Below, in pieces: positions 1 through 7,724 of a stretch of 12,070 nucleotides of DNA (within the stretch, counting starts at the first letter, position 1; each line of letters begins with the position of its first letter). The DNA is from SB21 sp964535295 (GTDB lineage Bacteria; CLD3; SB21): positions 1 through 12,070 of the forward strand of contig CAZHUW010000103.1 of assembly GCA_964535295.1 (NCBI GenBank). Direction: 5' to 3'. Both the position numbers and the translations under genes were made by a program. The notes under the pieces are model-generated. The model made no database searches. It was given only the letters and a program-made list of their open reading frames with translations, and had not been told where the DNA came from.

Positions 1-2645
1 AGGATCCTTTAGGAAGGATCATTGTTGGATCCAATAACGGGATGATCATTTTTGATTATACCGGATTTCAACACGGAAAAACGGCTGACTATGAAAAATT
101 CTTATACGCCGTTAATCCTGATAATAATTCTTCAAATCTGAATACGCATGAGGTTGCAGTTGCGCAAGATTCGTCAATATGGCTGGCAACTGACAAAGGT
201 ATATTCAAATGGCGTAATAATCGCTTTACAGGATACTTGGCGGATGAGAATATCTCGACGAACAGTTGTCATTCTTTGCTTGTAGACCGTGAAGGTACCG
301 TATGGGTCGGAACGGACGGCGGCGGATGTTTTAAACTTCCTTATCAGAATATCATCAATTTTACCATTAAGGACGGACTTTCGGCGAATGTGGCAAATGC
401 CGTTGAGGGAGATCCTGCAGGTGATATTTTTGTAGGCACGGATAACGGCCTTGATAGATACGACGGACATGTATTTACTTCCATTTCTCCGGAAATCATT
501 GGCAGAGGCAATACCGTCTGGTCACTGAAAATGGATAGTTATGGAACGTTGTGGATAGGGACAGATAAGGGTTTGTTTGAATTCCGAAATGGCCGTACTA
601 TTAGTCGAAAAGATATTTACAATGTCGCGGGATCGTCGGTGCTTGATATTGCAGAGGACCGCAACAAAACGTTGTGGTTAGGTTCGCTTAACGGACTCGT
701 TGTTTATAACGGTGAAAAATCCTTTTTTTATGACACAAAAAAAGGTTTACCGGGGAATCAGGTTTGGTGCGTGTTTGTAGACAGACAAGATCAGATCTGG
801 CTCGGAGTTAACGGGGGATTGGTAAAAATTGAAAACAAAATCCGTCTCGATTCATTACAATTCAAAGTATGGACAACAGCAGAGGGCTTGCAGGATAATA
901 CGGTCAATGTGGTTACTCAAGATACACACGGGATCTATTGGATTGGCACCGATCTGGGCTTTGCCAAATTTGACGGTATATCGTTTACCAATTATAAAGC
1001 AAAGCTCTTGGGCTTAGCTGATAATATCGTGCCCGTCATCCAATGCGTTGCTAATTCAGGCCAGCTTTGGGTCGGAAGCAAGGGGTTTGGTCTTTTTGAT
1101 ATTGCTGAGTCGCCGCCGGTCTTAACCAAGTTGTTAAATAAAGAACGGGGTCTTAGGGTGGATGACCCGACCACCAACAACAGTTTTTATATTGATTCGG
1201 ACGGCGTTGTGTGGATTGCTCACTTTGGCGGCTTGACTCGTTTTTTCGAAGATTCCATTAAACATGTGGCGGTGACTCCAAAGATATTTGTCGAGCGTGT
1301 GATAACCGGAGACAGTGTGCTTCGCTTCCAGTATCTGTCAAACGGCAACACCGAATCCGTTCCGGATATTGAAAGCAAATATGTGGTATTTCAGTTCGCC
1401 GGATTATCGTTTCTAAATGAGAAGGACAATTCGTATCAATACATGCTGGAGGGTTTTGACAAAGACTGGTCCTCATCGTCAAAAAAAACAGAAGTTCGGT
1501 ATACGAATCTTAGTCCGGGACGTTATGTTTTTAAAGTAAAGATGAGAAACAGTGAAAATACAGAAAGCGCGCAGCCTGCGGCCATATCCTTTTACGTTCC
1601 ATCGCCATGGTGGCAAAACCCTTTTATCATTTTGTTCTTCTTATCGTTCATTTTCTACGGCGCATATAAAGGGTACCGGATTCGGGTGAATTTGAAATTG
1701 GAACGGATCCGTCAACGTAACGAGTATCTGGAGTCTGAGGTCCAAAAACGCACGGCAGAAATCGTACAGCAAAAAGAAGAATTGGAGAATATCCTCGAGA
1801 AGTTGAAACAGACTCAAACGCAATTGGTGCAGTCGGAGAAGATGGCTGCATTGGGGCAATTAGTTGCGGGCGTTGCTCATGAGATCAATAATCCCACGTC
1901 CGTTTTGGCTGGAAATGTGATTTATGTAGAAGATTATGTGAACGTGTTGCGCAAGATCATCAATAAGTATGAGAATCAATACGTTGACAATCTGGAGTTT
2001 CTTCGTGAACTGAGCGAATTCAAGAAGCAAATTGATTATGATTTTGTTACATCGGACCTTGATACTTTACTCAACAGCATTAGAAATGCCGCTGAACGGA
2101 TACGCCATATCGTATTGGATCTTCGCAATTTTTCACGGCTGGATGAAGTCGAATTGAATGAAGTTGATATTAACGGTTCGATCGATACTACTGTCAAACT
2201 GTTCATGAATCAATTCAAGCATGTTCTCAAGATCGATAAAGATTACCGGGCCACTAATGTGATCTATTGTTACGTGAACCAGATCAATCAGGTAATCCTC
2301 AATATTCTGATCAACGCGGCGCAGGCTATTGAAACAAAATTTGCCGGTCACAGTTCCTCTGAAATACCCGGGCGTATCGACATTGTAACAACCAATTCCG
2401 AAAAGGGAGGCGTGACGGTAAAAATAAGAGATAACGGATTGGGCATTGCCAAACAGGTGCAATCCAGAGTATTTGATCCTTTCTATACTACAAAACCGGT
2501 AGGACAGGGCACGGGGCTGGGACTATCTATCAGTTACAGTATCATCGAAAAGCATCACGGTAATATCGCCTACGAAAGTGTGGAAGGTCAATGGACGGAA
2601 TTCACTTTCACATTGCCTTTCAAACCGCACGAAATTCCATCTTAG
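1..2645 (+). CDS. Propeller-repeat sensor histidine kinase (5' end outside window)
   Basis: This is the sensor of a two-component system. The reading frame is already open at base 3, before the first ATG at 42, and those codons look like another propeller blade, so the true start lies upstream. Numbering from the ATG at 42, about nine blade motifs of the W-[IVL]-G-[TS]-x-x-G-[LI] type run through residues 46-400 (for example 88-95, 171-178, 212-219, 300-307), as in the Reg_prop family. A Y_Y_Y domain follows at about 445-520, with one membrane helix at about 527-546 and a coiled coil at 550-600. The HisKA H-box has phospho-acceptor His613 in AHEINNP. The HATPase domain shows an N-box (Asn754/Asn758), a G1 box at DNGLG (797-801), an F-box at FDPF (811-814) and a G2 box at GQGTGLGL (821-828). 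All kinase motifs are intact. The propeller should lie outside the cytoplasmic membrane and the kinase in the cytoplasm. The protein ends just after the ATPase domain, so it is a classical kinase and not a hybrid with receiver or AraC domains. Its signal and response regulator are not visible here. Confidence 0.93.
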   Translation, partial: DPLGRIIVGSNNGMIIFDYTGFQHGKTADYEKFLYAVNPDNNSSNLNTHEVAVAQDSSIWLATDKGIFKWRNNRFTGYLADENISTNSCHSLLVDREGTVWVGTDGGGCFKLPYQNIINFTIKDGLSANVANAVEGDPAGDIFVGTDNGLDRYDGHVFTSISPEIIGRGNTVWSLKMDSYGTLWIGTDKGLFEFRNGRTISRKDIYNVAGSSVLDIAEDRNKTLWLGSLNGLVVYNGEKSFFYDTKKGLPGNQVWCVFVDRQDQIWLGVNGGLVKIENKIRLDSLQFKVWTTAEGLQDNTVNVVTQDTHGIYWIGTDLGFAKFDGISFTNYKAKLLGLADNIVPVIQCVANSGQLWVGSKGFGLFDIAESPPVLTKLLNKERGLRVDDPTTNNSFYIDSDGVVWIAHFGGLTRFFEDSIKHVAVTPKIFVERVITGDSVLRFQYLSNGNTESVPDIESKYVVFQFAGLSFLNEKDNSYQYMLEGFDKDWSSSSKKTEVRYTNLSPGRYVFKVKMRNSENTESAQPAAISFYVPSPWWQNPFIILFFLSFIFYGAYKGYRIRVNLKLERIRQRNEYLESEVQKRTAEIVQQKEELENILEKLKQTQTQLVQSEKMAALGQLVAGVAHEINNPTSVLAGNVIYVEDYVNVLRKIINKYENQYVDNLEFLRELSEFKKQIDYDFVTSDLDTLLNSIRNAAERIRHIVLDLRNFSRLDEVELNEVDINGSIDTTVKLFMNQFKHVLKIDKDYRATNVIYCYVNQINQVILNILINAAQAIETKFAGHSSSEIPGRIDIVTTNSEKGGVTVKIRDNGLGIAKQVQSRVFDPFYTTKPVGQGTGLGLSISYSIIEKHHGNIAYESVEGQWTEFTFTLPFKPHEIPS

Positions 2646-2673
2646 AAATAACAATTAGAACGAAAGGTTCTGT

Positions 2674-3126
2674 ATGGTTCAAAATGATATGATCGACAAG
2701 CTTAACGAAGATCTTAAGAGCGCAATGAAAAGCGGGGACAAACTTCGGCTTGACACGGTACGTATGATGAAAGCAAATCTGCAAAAAGTAGTCATTGAGA
2801 AAGGCAGTGCCTTCACACCGGATGATGGGATGTCTTTTCTGCTGGCAGAAGCGAAGAGACGTAAAGAAGCGATTGAGCTTTACGAAAAAGGCGGACGTCA
2901 TGACCTTGCGGAGCAGGAAAAAAAGGAGCTGGCTATTATATCCGAATATCTTCCAAAGCCATTGGACGACAGTGAACTCCTGACTATTGTTGAGTCCACA
3001 ATCAAAGAGATCAATGCACAGTCGGTCAAGGATATGGGGAAGGTGATGGCGGCCGTTATGCCTAAGGTCAAAGGTCAGGCAGATGGGAAAAAGATTCAGG
3101 ACATGGTGAAATCAAAGCTGGGGTAA
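2674..3126 (+). CDS. GatB/YqeY domain-containing protein
   Basis: A 150-residue protein of usual YqeY length. The opening resembles the family (MIDKLNEDLKSAMKSGDKLRLDTVRMMKANLQ). The family-typical RRKEAIELYEKGGR segment is in the middle and EYLPKPLDDSEL follows. The C-terminal helices carry DMGKVMAAVMPKVKGQADGK. It is mostly helical, soluble and cytoplasmic. The fold resembles the C-terminal tRNA-interacting domain of the GatB amidotransferase subunit, but the cellular role of stand-alone YqeY proteins is not settled. The ATG at 2674 is chosen because AAAGG (2663-2667) lies 6 nt upstream; a second in-frame ATG at 2689 is less well placed. The gene begins 28 nt after the sensor kinase stop with no terminator between, so co-transcription is likely. 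Its stop is 4 nt from the stop of the convergent ruvX. Confidence 0.9.
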   Translation: MVQNDMIDKLNEDLKSAMKSGDKLRLDTVRMMKANLQKVVIEKGSAFTPDDGMSFLLAEAKRRKEAIELYEKGGRHDLAEQEKKELAIISEYLPKPLDDSELLTIVESTIKEINAQSVKDMGKVMAAVMPKVKGQADGKKIQDMVKSKLG

Positions 3127-3130
3127 AAAC

Positions 3131-3556
3131 TCAATGCGCAACGGAGTCGAGATAATGACGCAATATGACCACGGCAGCCAATTCATCGATCTTCTCTTTA
3201 GTGCGCCGCTTTTTTTTGGATTCGGTCTCCACAAGTAATTTTTGTGCGGTTACTGAGGACATTCTTTCGTCCCAGAAAGTTATTGGAATTGAAATTTCCT
3301 TTTTCAATTTCTCCCCAAAGGCGCGTACTTTTTGTGTTTTACTGCCCTCGTTTCCGCTTTTCTCCAGGGGATTCCCCAGTACGACTAGTTGGACTTCATG
3401 TGCCGTTACCAGAATTTTGATTCTTTGTACAGCTTCAATGTCTCCATGAACATCCAGTGTGGTTAATCCGGACGCAATGATTCTCATCGGATCTGAAAGG
3501 GCCAGGCCGAGTCTGCGTTCACCGTAATCGATTGCTAATATTCTGCCAAGGATCAT
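3131..3556 (-). CDS. ruvX: Putative pre-16S rRNA nuclease / Holliday junction resolvase RuvX (YqgF)
   Basis: A 141-residue protein of the usual RuvX/YqgF size with an RNase H-like fold. The N-terminal strand ILAIDYGERRLGLALSD carries the first catalytic acidic residue (Asp10). WDERMSS (Asp96) and IDELAAVVILRHYLD (Asp124) supply the other conserved acidic positions. The central strand reads LVVLGNPLEKSG, a mild variation on the more common VVGLP. In E. coli the homologue matures the 5' end of 16S rRNA, and the family is also annotated as a Holliday junction resolvase. The ATG at 3556 is the only good start, because an in-frame stop lies just upstream inside the terminator hairpin. No clear Shine-Dalgarno sequence precedes it. 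The hairpin at 3569-3590 ends only 12 nt before the start codon, so how this gene is transcribed is unclear. It converges with the YqeY gene. Confidence 0.93.
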   Translation of the reverse strand: MILGRILAIDYGERRLGLALSDPMRIIASGLTTLDVHGDIEAVQRIKILVTAHEVQLVVLGNPLEKSGNEGSKTQKVRAFGEKLKKEISIPITFWDERMSSVTAQKLLVETESKKKRRTKEKIDELAAVVILRHYLDSVAH

Positions 3557-3568
3557 ACAAATACAAAA

Positions 3569-3606
3569 GCCATGACTGAAAAGTCATGGCTCGATTTTTT
3601 TTTTTT
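3569..3606. terminator. Bidirectional rho-independent terminator
   Basis: A perfect 9-bp stem (GCCATGACT at 3569-3577 with AGTCATGGC at 3582-3590) is closed by a GAAA loop. On the plus strand it is followed by four bases and then twelve consecutive T (3595-3606), a textbook intrinsic terminator. On the minus strand the hairpin is preceded by the A-run and followed by TTTTGTATTTGT, so it can also terminate the HU-like gene that ends at 3623. There is no plus-strand gene immediately before it. The nearest plus-strand transcript would be that of the YqeY gene, running antisense through ruvX. Confidence 0.85.
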
Positions 3607-3622
3607 GATACTTATAACTTGA

Positions 3623-3937
3623 TCATGGATTGTTCTTCAGCGGCTGTTTCAATACTTCTTTCAGAAGTTTACCTGGTTTAAAATGGGTTTTTCGACGCGG
3701 AGGAACATAAATGATTTCGCCTGTTTTAGGATTTCTGGCTTTGGGCTTGGCTTTTGTCGTTTTCACTTCGAAAACGCCAAAGTCGCGAATTTCAATCCGA
3801 ACATCGGGATCTGCTTCGGATAAGATTTCGCGGATGGATTCAAAGACGATATCTACAATATTTTCAACGTTATGAACCTTTTCGTTCATCTTGTCGGCGA
3901 CGCGCTTCGATACGTCTTTCTTAGTCATTGTTTTCAT
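3623..3937 (-). CDS. HU/IHF-family nucleoid DNA-binding protein
   Basis: A 104-residue small basic protein, slightly longer than typical 90-residue HU. The N-terminal helices begin TKKDVSKRVADKM. The core is followed by the DFGVFEVKTTK strand and the DNA-binding arm with KARNPKTGE, which includes the intercalating proline (Pro70). The C-terminus has the HFKPGKLLKE motif followed by a short Lys/Pro/Asn tail. HU/IHF proteins bend and compact DNA as dimers. The sequence does not decide between HU and an IHF subunit, so no symbol is given. The ATG at 3937 is preferred over the one at 3928 because GGAGAG (3945-3950) lies 7 nt upstream. The gene has its own near-consensus promoter and is followed by a strong terminator, so it is probably monocistronic and well expressed. 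Confidence 0.93.
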   Translation of the reverse strand: MKTMTKKDVSKRVADKMNEKVHNVENIVDIVFESIREILSEADPDVRIEIRDFGVFEVKTTKAKPKARNPKTGEIIYVPPRRKTHFKPGKLLKEVLKQPLKNNP

Positions 3938-3974
3938 TGATCAACTCTCCTAAAATCAGACTGCTAACCCATGA

Positions 3975-4003
3975 ATAATAAAAAATTTAATCCTCATTGT
4001 CAA
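3975..4003 (-). promoter_or_regulatory. Sigma70-type promoter of the HU-like gene
   Basis: Read on the minus strand, TTGACA (3998-4003) is separated by exactly 17 nt from TATTAT (3975-3980). This is a perfect -35 box and a 5/6 match to the -10 box. The expected start near 3968 leaves a leader of about 30 nt containing the GGAGAG ribosome site. The -35 box sits 14 nt beyond the end of the upstream YgfZ-like gene. The assignment is by pattern only. Confidence 0.75.
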
Positions 4004-4016
4004 GTTATTTTTGAAT

Positions 4017-5063
4017 TTACGGGCAAAATTCTGCTTTCACCCTTTTCTCAGATTTTGTATTTACTAACACATTACTAACATTTATAAACTCAGTTTTTAC
4101 ATAACCTAAGGCAATCATCCATTCGTATTTATATGAATGTGTTGAACTTGTGATGATGCCAATTTCTTTATTATCAGAAAAAATTCTATCACCCGGTAAA
4201 ATGGTTTCATCGCTTTTTAACCGGATCAGATGTTTCTGAATTTTATTATAGCTATCAAGGCGAGCAATCACTTCTTGTCCGACATAACAGCCTTTGGTGA
4301 AGCTAACCGCGTGCTGAAGTCCAGCTTCGAGCGGATTATATTTTTCAGACAGCTCGGTTCCCATGACCGGCTTTTTTTGCTCAATACGCGCATTCAAGTA
4401 GGCATCCATCCCGCAGAGCTTAATATTCTTTGTCCGCAAAAGATCCCACAATATCGATTTTGCAGAAATATCTGCCGTGAGGGTGAAACCTGACTCTAAC
4501 TGAAATGAACGCATTGCGACAATCGCTTGGCCGCCGAGCGTCAACGTAGCGATTTGACTTTGTTCGGGCGGTTCAGTTCCAAAAATTGATGTCAAAACTT
4601 CTGCGCTACGTGGACCGATAAACCCCAGATGAATCGTTTGCGCGGAGAGATTTTGAATCTGAACATCGTCCATGATGATATATTTGTCCAGCCATCGAAT
4701 GATCTTTTCATCGCTTTCTGGAGACGTTATAGCATAAAGTTCATCTTGCTGTCGGCGGATGTTGATGAGATCAATAATTCTTCCTTTGTCATTTGTCAAA
4801 ACAGTCAAGACGCACTGATTATTATCCAGTTTCTTAAGATCGTTGGTTGACATGCGGTTCAAGAAATCCAACGCATTTTTGCCGGTTATTTTAAGATAGC
4901 CGTAATGCGAAAAATCAATCACTGCACAAGATCCGCTTAGTGCGCCGTACTCTTCTTTAGCCGAACTGAAGTAGGAAGGCAGTTCATAAGGATAAGGGTC
5001 GTAATTTGCAAAAACAGCTCCACTGGCTTTTTGGAATTCATAGAAAGGGGATTGATGATACAT
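4017..5063 (-). CDS. ygfZ: YgfZ/GcvT-family folate-binding protein
   Basis: A 348-residue protein of the aminomethyltransferase-like YgfZ family. The diagnostic motif KGCYVGQE lies at residues 257-264 (Cys259), preceded by NPLEAGLQHAVSFTKG. The N-terminal GcvT-like half includes YGALSGSCAVIDFSHYGYLKITG (within 39-61) and DFLNRMSTNDL. A C-terminal barrel follows. YgfZ proteins bind tetrahydrofolate and support assembly or repair of certain Fe-S enzymes, including the tRNA-modifying MiaB in E. coli. The KGCYxGQE motif and the absence of glycine-cleavage neighbours favour YgfZ over true GcvT. The ATG at 5063 is used; the nearest ribosome-site candidate, AAGGA (5076-5080), is rather far away at 12 nt. 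The gene is divergent from the YfhO-like gene and has its own candidate promoter. Confidence 0.88.
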   Translation of the reverse strand: MYHQSPFYEFQKASGAVFANYDPYPYELPSYFSSAKEEYGALSGSCAVIDFSHYGYLKITGKNALDFLNRMSTNDLKKLDNNQCVLTVLTNDKGRIIDLINIRRQQDELYAITSPESDEKIIRWLDKYIIMDDVQIQNLSAQTIHLGFIGPRSAEVLTSIFGTEPPEQSQIATLTLGGQAIVAMRSFQLESGFTLTADISAKSILWDLLRTKNIKLCGMDAYLNARIEQKKPVMGTELSEKYNPLEAGLQHAVSFTKGCYVGQEVIARLDSYNKIQKHLIRLKSDETILPGDRIFSDNKEIGIITSSTHSYKYEWMIALGYVKTEFINVSNVLVNTKSEKRVKAEFCP

Positions 5064-5088
5064 GGATTAATGTTATCCTTTTTTGAGC

Positions 5089-5117
5089 AATATAATGATG
5101 AATCGGAATTTGTTCAA
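5089..5117 (-). promoter_or_regulatory. Sigma70-type promoter of the ygfZ-like gene
   Basis: On the minus strand, TTGAAC (5112-5117) is followed after 17 nt by TATATT (5089-5094). A start near 5082 gives a leader of about 19 nt before the ATG at 5063. Spacing and position fit well, but the call is by pattern only. Confidence 0.55.
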
Positions 5118-5137
5118 GTTATAAGCTAAAATACACT

Positions 5138-5166
5138 TTGATATTCAGTGTTTTTTTATTTACTTT
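5138..5166 (+). promoter_or_regulatory. Candidate promoter of the yfhO-acylase-ispF operon
   Basis: On the plus strand, TTGATA (5138-5143) is separated by 17 nt from TACTTT (5161-5166). The -35 box is a 5/6 match and the -10 box is weak (3/6). A start near 5173 would give a leader of about 28 nt ahead of the ATG at 5201. The surrounding AT-rich sequence makes chance matches common, so this is tentative. Confidence 0.35.
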
Positions 5167-5200
5167 TTTAAGATCAATCCCAACATTTATTGAAAAGGCC

Positions 5201-5935
5201 ATGGCGAAAACTCCGTTCAAACAGCAAAAACTCGATAAGTTAAAACCTGCGACAAACGTATCTCCTGTTAAAAATTGGCAGAAAGACCTGATGGCCGTGT
5301 TGGGTCTTTACATGCTGGTGCTGTTTCTGTTTAGTCAATACGTTTTTCAGAACAAAGTTTTTACTACCGGCGGTGATATTTCAGCTAGTATCAGCACAAC
5401 TAAGGCGGCGCAAGAGATAACTGAAAAAGAAGGGACGATGCCGCTATGGTTCCCTTACATGTTCTCCGGTATGCCGAATTTTGCAAGCGGTATGTACAGT
5501 GATCCTGGAAATATACCGGTTTACAAATTCCAGTCTTATTTCAATCCCATGACGTATGTCAATCTGATCGTGAATGCTGCATTCCTTAACCGTGATAATT
5601 CATGGGAGATCGCCATTTTCTTTTTTGCCGGCGTATTCATGTTTTTACTTGCAAGGCAATTGGGTTTCAGTCCCTTGATCGCATTGGTTGCGGCAATTGC
5701 TTATATGTTTTGTAATTTTTTCGTTGCGTCAGTTGCTGCAGGCCATGGCGGAAAAGTCAAAACGATCGCTTATATACCTCTCGTCATATGGAGTGTCTTG
5801 CGATATTTCAAGGATCGTAATTTACTTAACTGGTCGGTCATGGGATTTGTCATGGGAACATTTTTTCTCGATCCAGGGCACACTCAGATCATTTATTATA
5901 CTTTCCTGATGCTTGGGATCTATTTTGTTATCTGA
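5201..5935 (+). pseudogene. YfhO-family membrane protein, N-terminal part (frameshifted gene)
   Basis: The first 244 residues of a YfhO-type polytopic membrane protein, cut off by TGA at 5933-5935. After a Lys-rich cytoplasmic start, a membrane helix spans about residues 29-50. It is followed by the family's loop with GGDISAS (57-63) and PLWFPYMFSGMPNF (81-94). Further helices lie at about 136-152, 156-178 and 190-200. AGHGGKVKTIAY (180-191) and LDPGHTQIIYYTF (223-235) match typical YfhO loop segments. The family is GT-C-like; in Bacillus, YfhO is linked to lipoteichoic acid glycosylation, but the substrate here is unknown. The ATG at 5201 is preferred over an upstream in-frame TTG at 5138, because the added residues would be an unrelated hydrophobic leader and the TTG lies inside a promoter candidate. 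AAAAGG is only 2 nt upstream. The remainder of the protein continues in another frame from 5938. Confidence 0.8.
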
Positions 5936-5937
5936 CC
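5921..5937 (+). other. Frameshift point splitting the yfhO-like gene
   Basis: The coding frame moves by one base here. Adding one base restores a single 839-residue protein, a normal YfhO length. Two repairs are equally simple: one more T in the TTTT run at 5923-5926 (reading IYFCYLTMDQF), or one more G in the TGA at 5933-5935 (reading YFVIWTMDQF). No classical slippery heptamer is present, so programmed frameshifting is unlikely. Either a real mutation or a base missing from the assembly explains it. Confidence 0.8.
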
Positions 5938-7719
5938 ATGGACCAATTCAAGCAAGATAGAGCCGGGCTCATCAAGAACGGTGCTGGACTGGCTTCGGCT
6001 ATGCTGATCGGACTTGCTTTCGGTGCCGTAAATTATTTCTCCCTCTATGTTTATTCGGACGTTACCATGCGTGCGGTACCTCCGGCTATCAGTGAAACGG
6101 CATCAATGGCTGCCGGTAGCGGAATGACATTTGACTACATCACGATGTGGTCTTTTCATCCGCTAGAATTCATCACGTTTTTTATCCCGACTTTTTTCGG
6201 ACTGGAGAGCCCTTATTACTGGGGTTGGATGACATTCACGTCGTCTGCATTTTATTTTGGCTTGTTGCCGATGGTCGCCGCGATTTTGGGCATTGTCTAT
6301 CGCCGAAACGCCATGACCAAATTTTTATTTGCGGCATCGCTTATAGCTCTTTTGATCTCATTCGGCAGGTTCTTTGAACCGTTCTTCCAGCTTATGTTGA
6401 CGGTGTTACCTTTTTTTAGTAAGTTTCGGGTCCCATCTATGATTCTGTCGATATTTGCGTTCGCCGTATCCTTGCTTGCATGTTACGGACTTGATTTCAT
6501 TTTTAATCCGACCGAGGATGAACGAAAAAAACGAAAATACATAGAAAAACCCCTTCTGTACGTCATGGGTGCATTCGGTGTACTGCTGCTTGCATTTATT
6601 CTATTCAAAAACGGTTTTTTCAATTCATTGTCGCTCATGGCTGAAGACGATGCAAAGCGTTACAGTACCCAACAGATCGCGCAGTTGAAGCAGATCCGGT
6701 TCGAACTTATAAGTGGAGGCCTGGTTAAGTTTATTCTGATGCTGGAGATTATCCTGGCCGTGATTTATTTCCATATTAGGGAGAAAATCTCTTACACCTT
6801 GACAATAACGATATTGTTGGCGGTACTTATTTTTGACACCGTGAGCCTGAACAAAAAAATTCTACGGCCACAAGCACGCGCCGGTATGACCTATGAATTT
6901 CAGGAAACGGAAGCCATCCGTTTTCTGAAAGCCGATTCGACCCAATTCCGGATATTTTCATTACTCGATCATGCACAAGCCGGATCTCCCGTCTGGACGT
7001 ATTTTGGCTTGGAGAGTATTGGCGGATACAGTCCTGCAAAAATGAGGATCTATCAGGATTTGATCGATTTCGCTCTATATAAAGGACCCGACCCTCAGTT
7101 TCCCATCAATATGAACGTCGTAAACATGCTTAATGTAAAATACCTGATCGCCAATGGCCAGCTTCCGCAAGGGAGAGGTTTTCTTTTAGCAAAGCTGGAT
7201 GAGGCAAACAAGAGTCTTATTTACGAGAATAAGAATATGCTGCCTCGCGCATTTTTTGTTAACAATATTTTGGTTGAACCCGATAAGGCCAAAATTTTCT
7301 CAATTCTAAATTCGGATTCCTTTCATCCGGGTGAAACGGCCATCCTGGAGAAAAATATTAAATCACCGATCGGGGTTCGTGATTCCAGCTGGATCAGAGT
7401 TATTAACTACAAAACAAATCGTATTGAGATCAAGGCGTATGCCGATAAACCTTCACAATTAGTTTTAAGCGAAACATATTATCCCCACGGTTGGAGAGCG
7501 TTTATTGACGGAAACGAAACGGAAATTTATAAAACGAATTACATCCTGCGGTCGGTTCAGTTTCCCGAAGGAGAACATACGGTGGAATTTGTTTTTGAGC
7601 CTAAGGAGTATCAACTTGGAATTTGGGTTACAACGATTTCTTTTTATTCCGTCCTGAGTATCATGATCGCAGGTGCGGCAAGCGGTTTCTTGAAACGAAA
7701 AAAGATAACACGGGATTGA
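5938..7719 (+). pseudogene. YfhO-family membrane protein, C-terminal part (frameshifted gene)
   Basis: These 593 residues continue the YfhO-like protein without loss of homologous-looking content. Several membrane helices lie in roughly the first 310 residues, with a soluble loop containing FHPLEFITFFIPTFFG. A large extracytoplasmic domain follows at about 310-555, containing FRIFSLLDHA, ESIGGYSPAKMRIYQDL, NVVNMLNVKYLI and LSETYYPHGWRAFIDG, all characteristic of the YfhO C-terminal region. A last helix lies at about 561-584, followed by a basic tail (KRKK). The ATG at 5938 is 2 nt after the TGA ending the upstream part, so ribosomes could restart here and make a separate piece. Whether such a split protein would work is unknown. 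The acylase gene starts 5 nt after this stop. Confidence 0.8.
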
Positions 7720-7724
7720 ACCTT

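Noticed and set aside
3..20. 7-bp inverted repeat GATCCTT / AAGGATC with a 4-nt loop at the left edge
   Set aside because: It lies within kinase coding sequence, has no following T-run, and is explained by codons for a propeller blade.
2133..2462. 109-codon open frame antisense to the kinase ATPase region
   Set aside because: It lies opposite clear histidine kinase coding sequence, with no motif of its own and no ribosome site.
5138..5200. Upstream TTG start extending the YfhO-like protein by 21 residues
   Set aside because: The extension is a low-complexity hydrophobic run from an AT-rich intergenic region, lacks a ribosome site and overlaps a promoter candidate. The ATG at 5201 gives a normal N-terminus.
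5915..5940. Programmed -1 ribosomal frameshift in the YfhO-like gene
   Set aside because: There is no X-XXY-YYZ slippery heptamer in the correct frame and no evident stimulatory structure, and YfhO is not known to use recoding.
7623..7724. Upstream TTG start for the acylase
   Set aside because: It would overlap the end of the YfhO-like gene by about 100 nt and push the signal helix into the interior. The ATG at 7725 puts the helix at the N-terminus.
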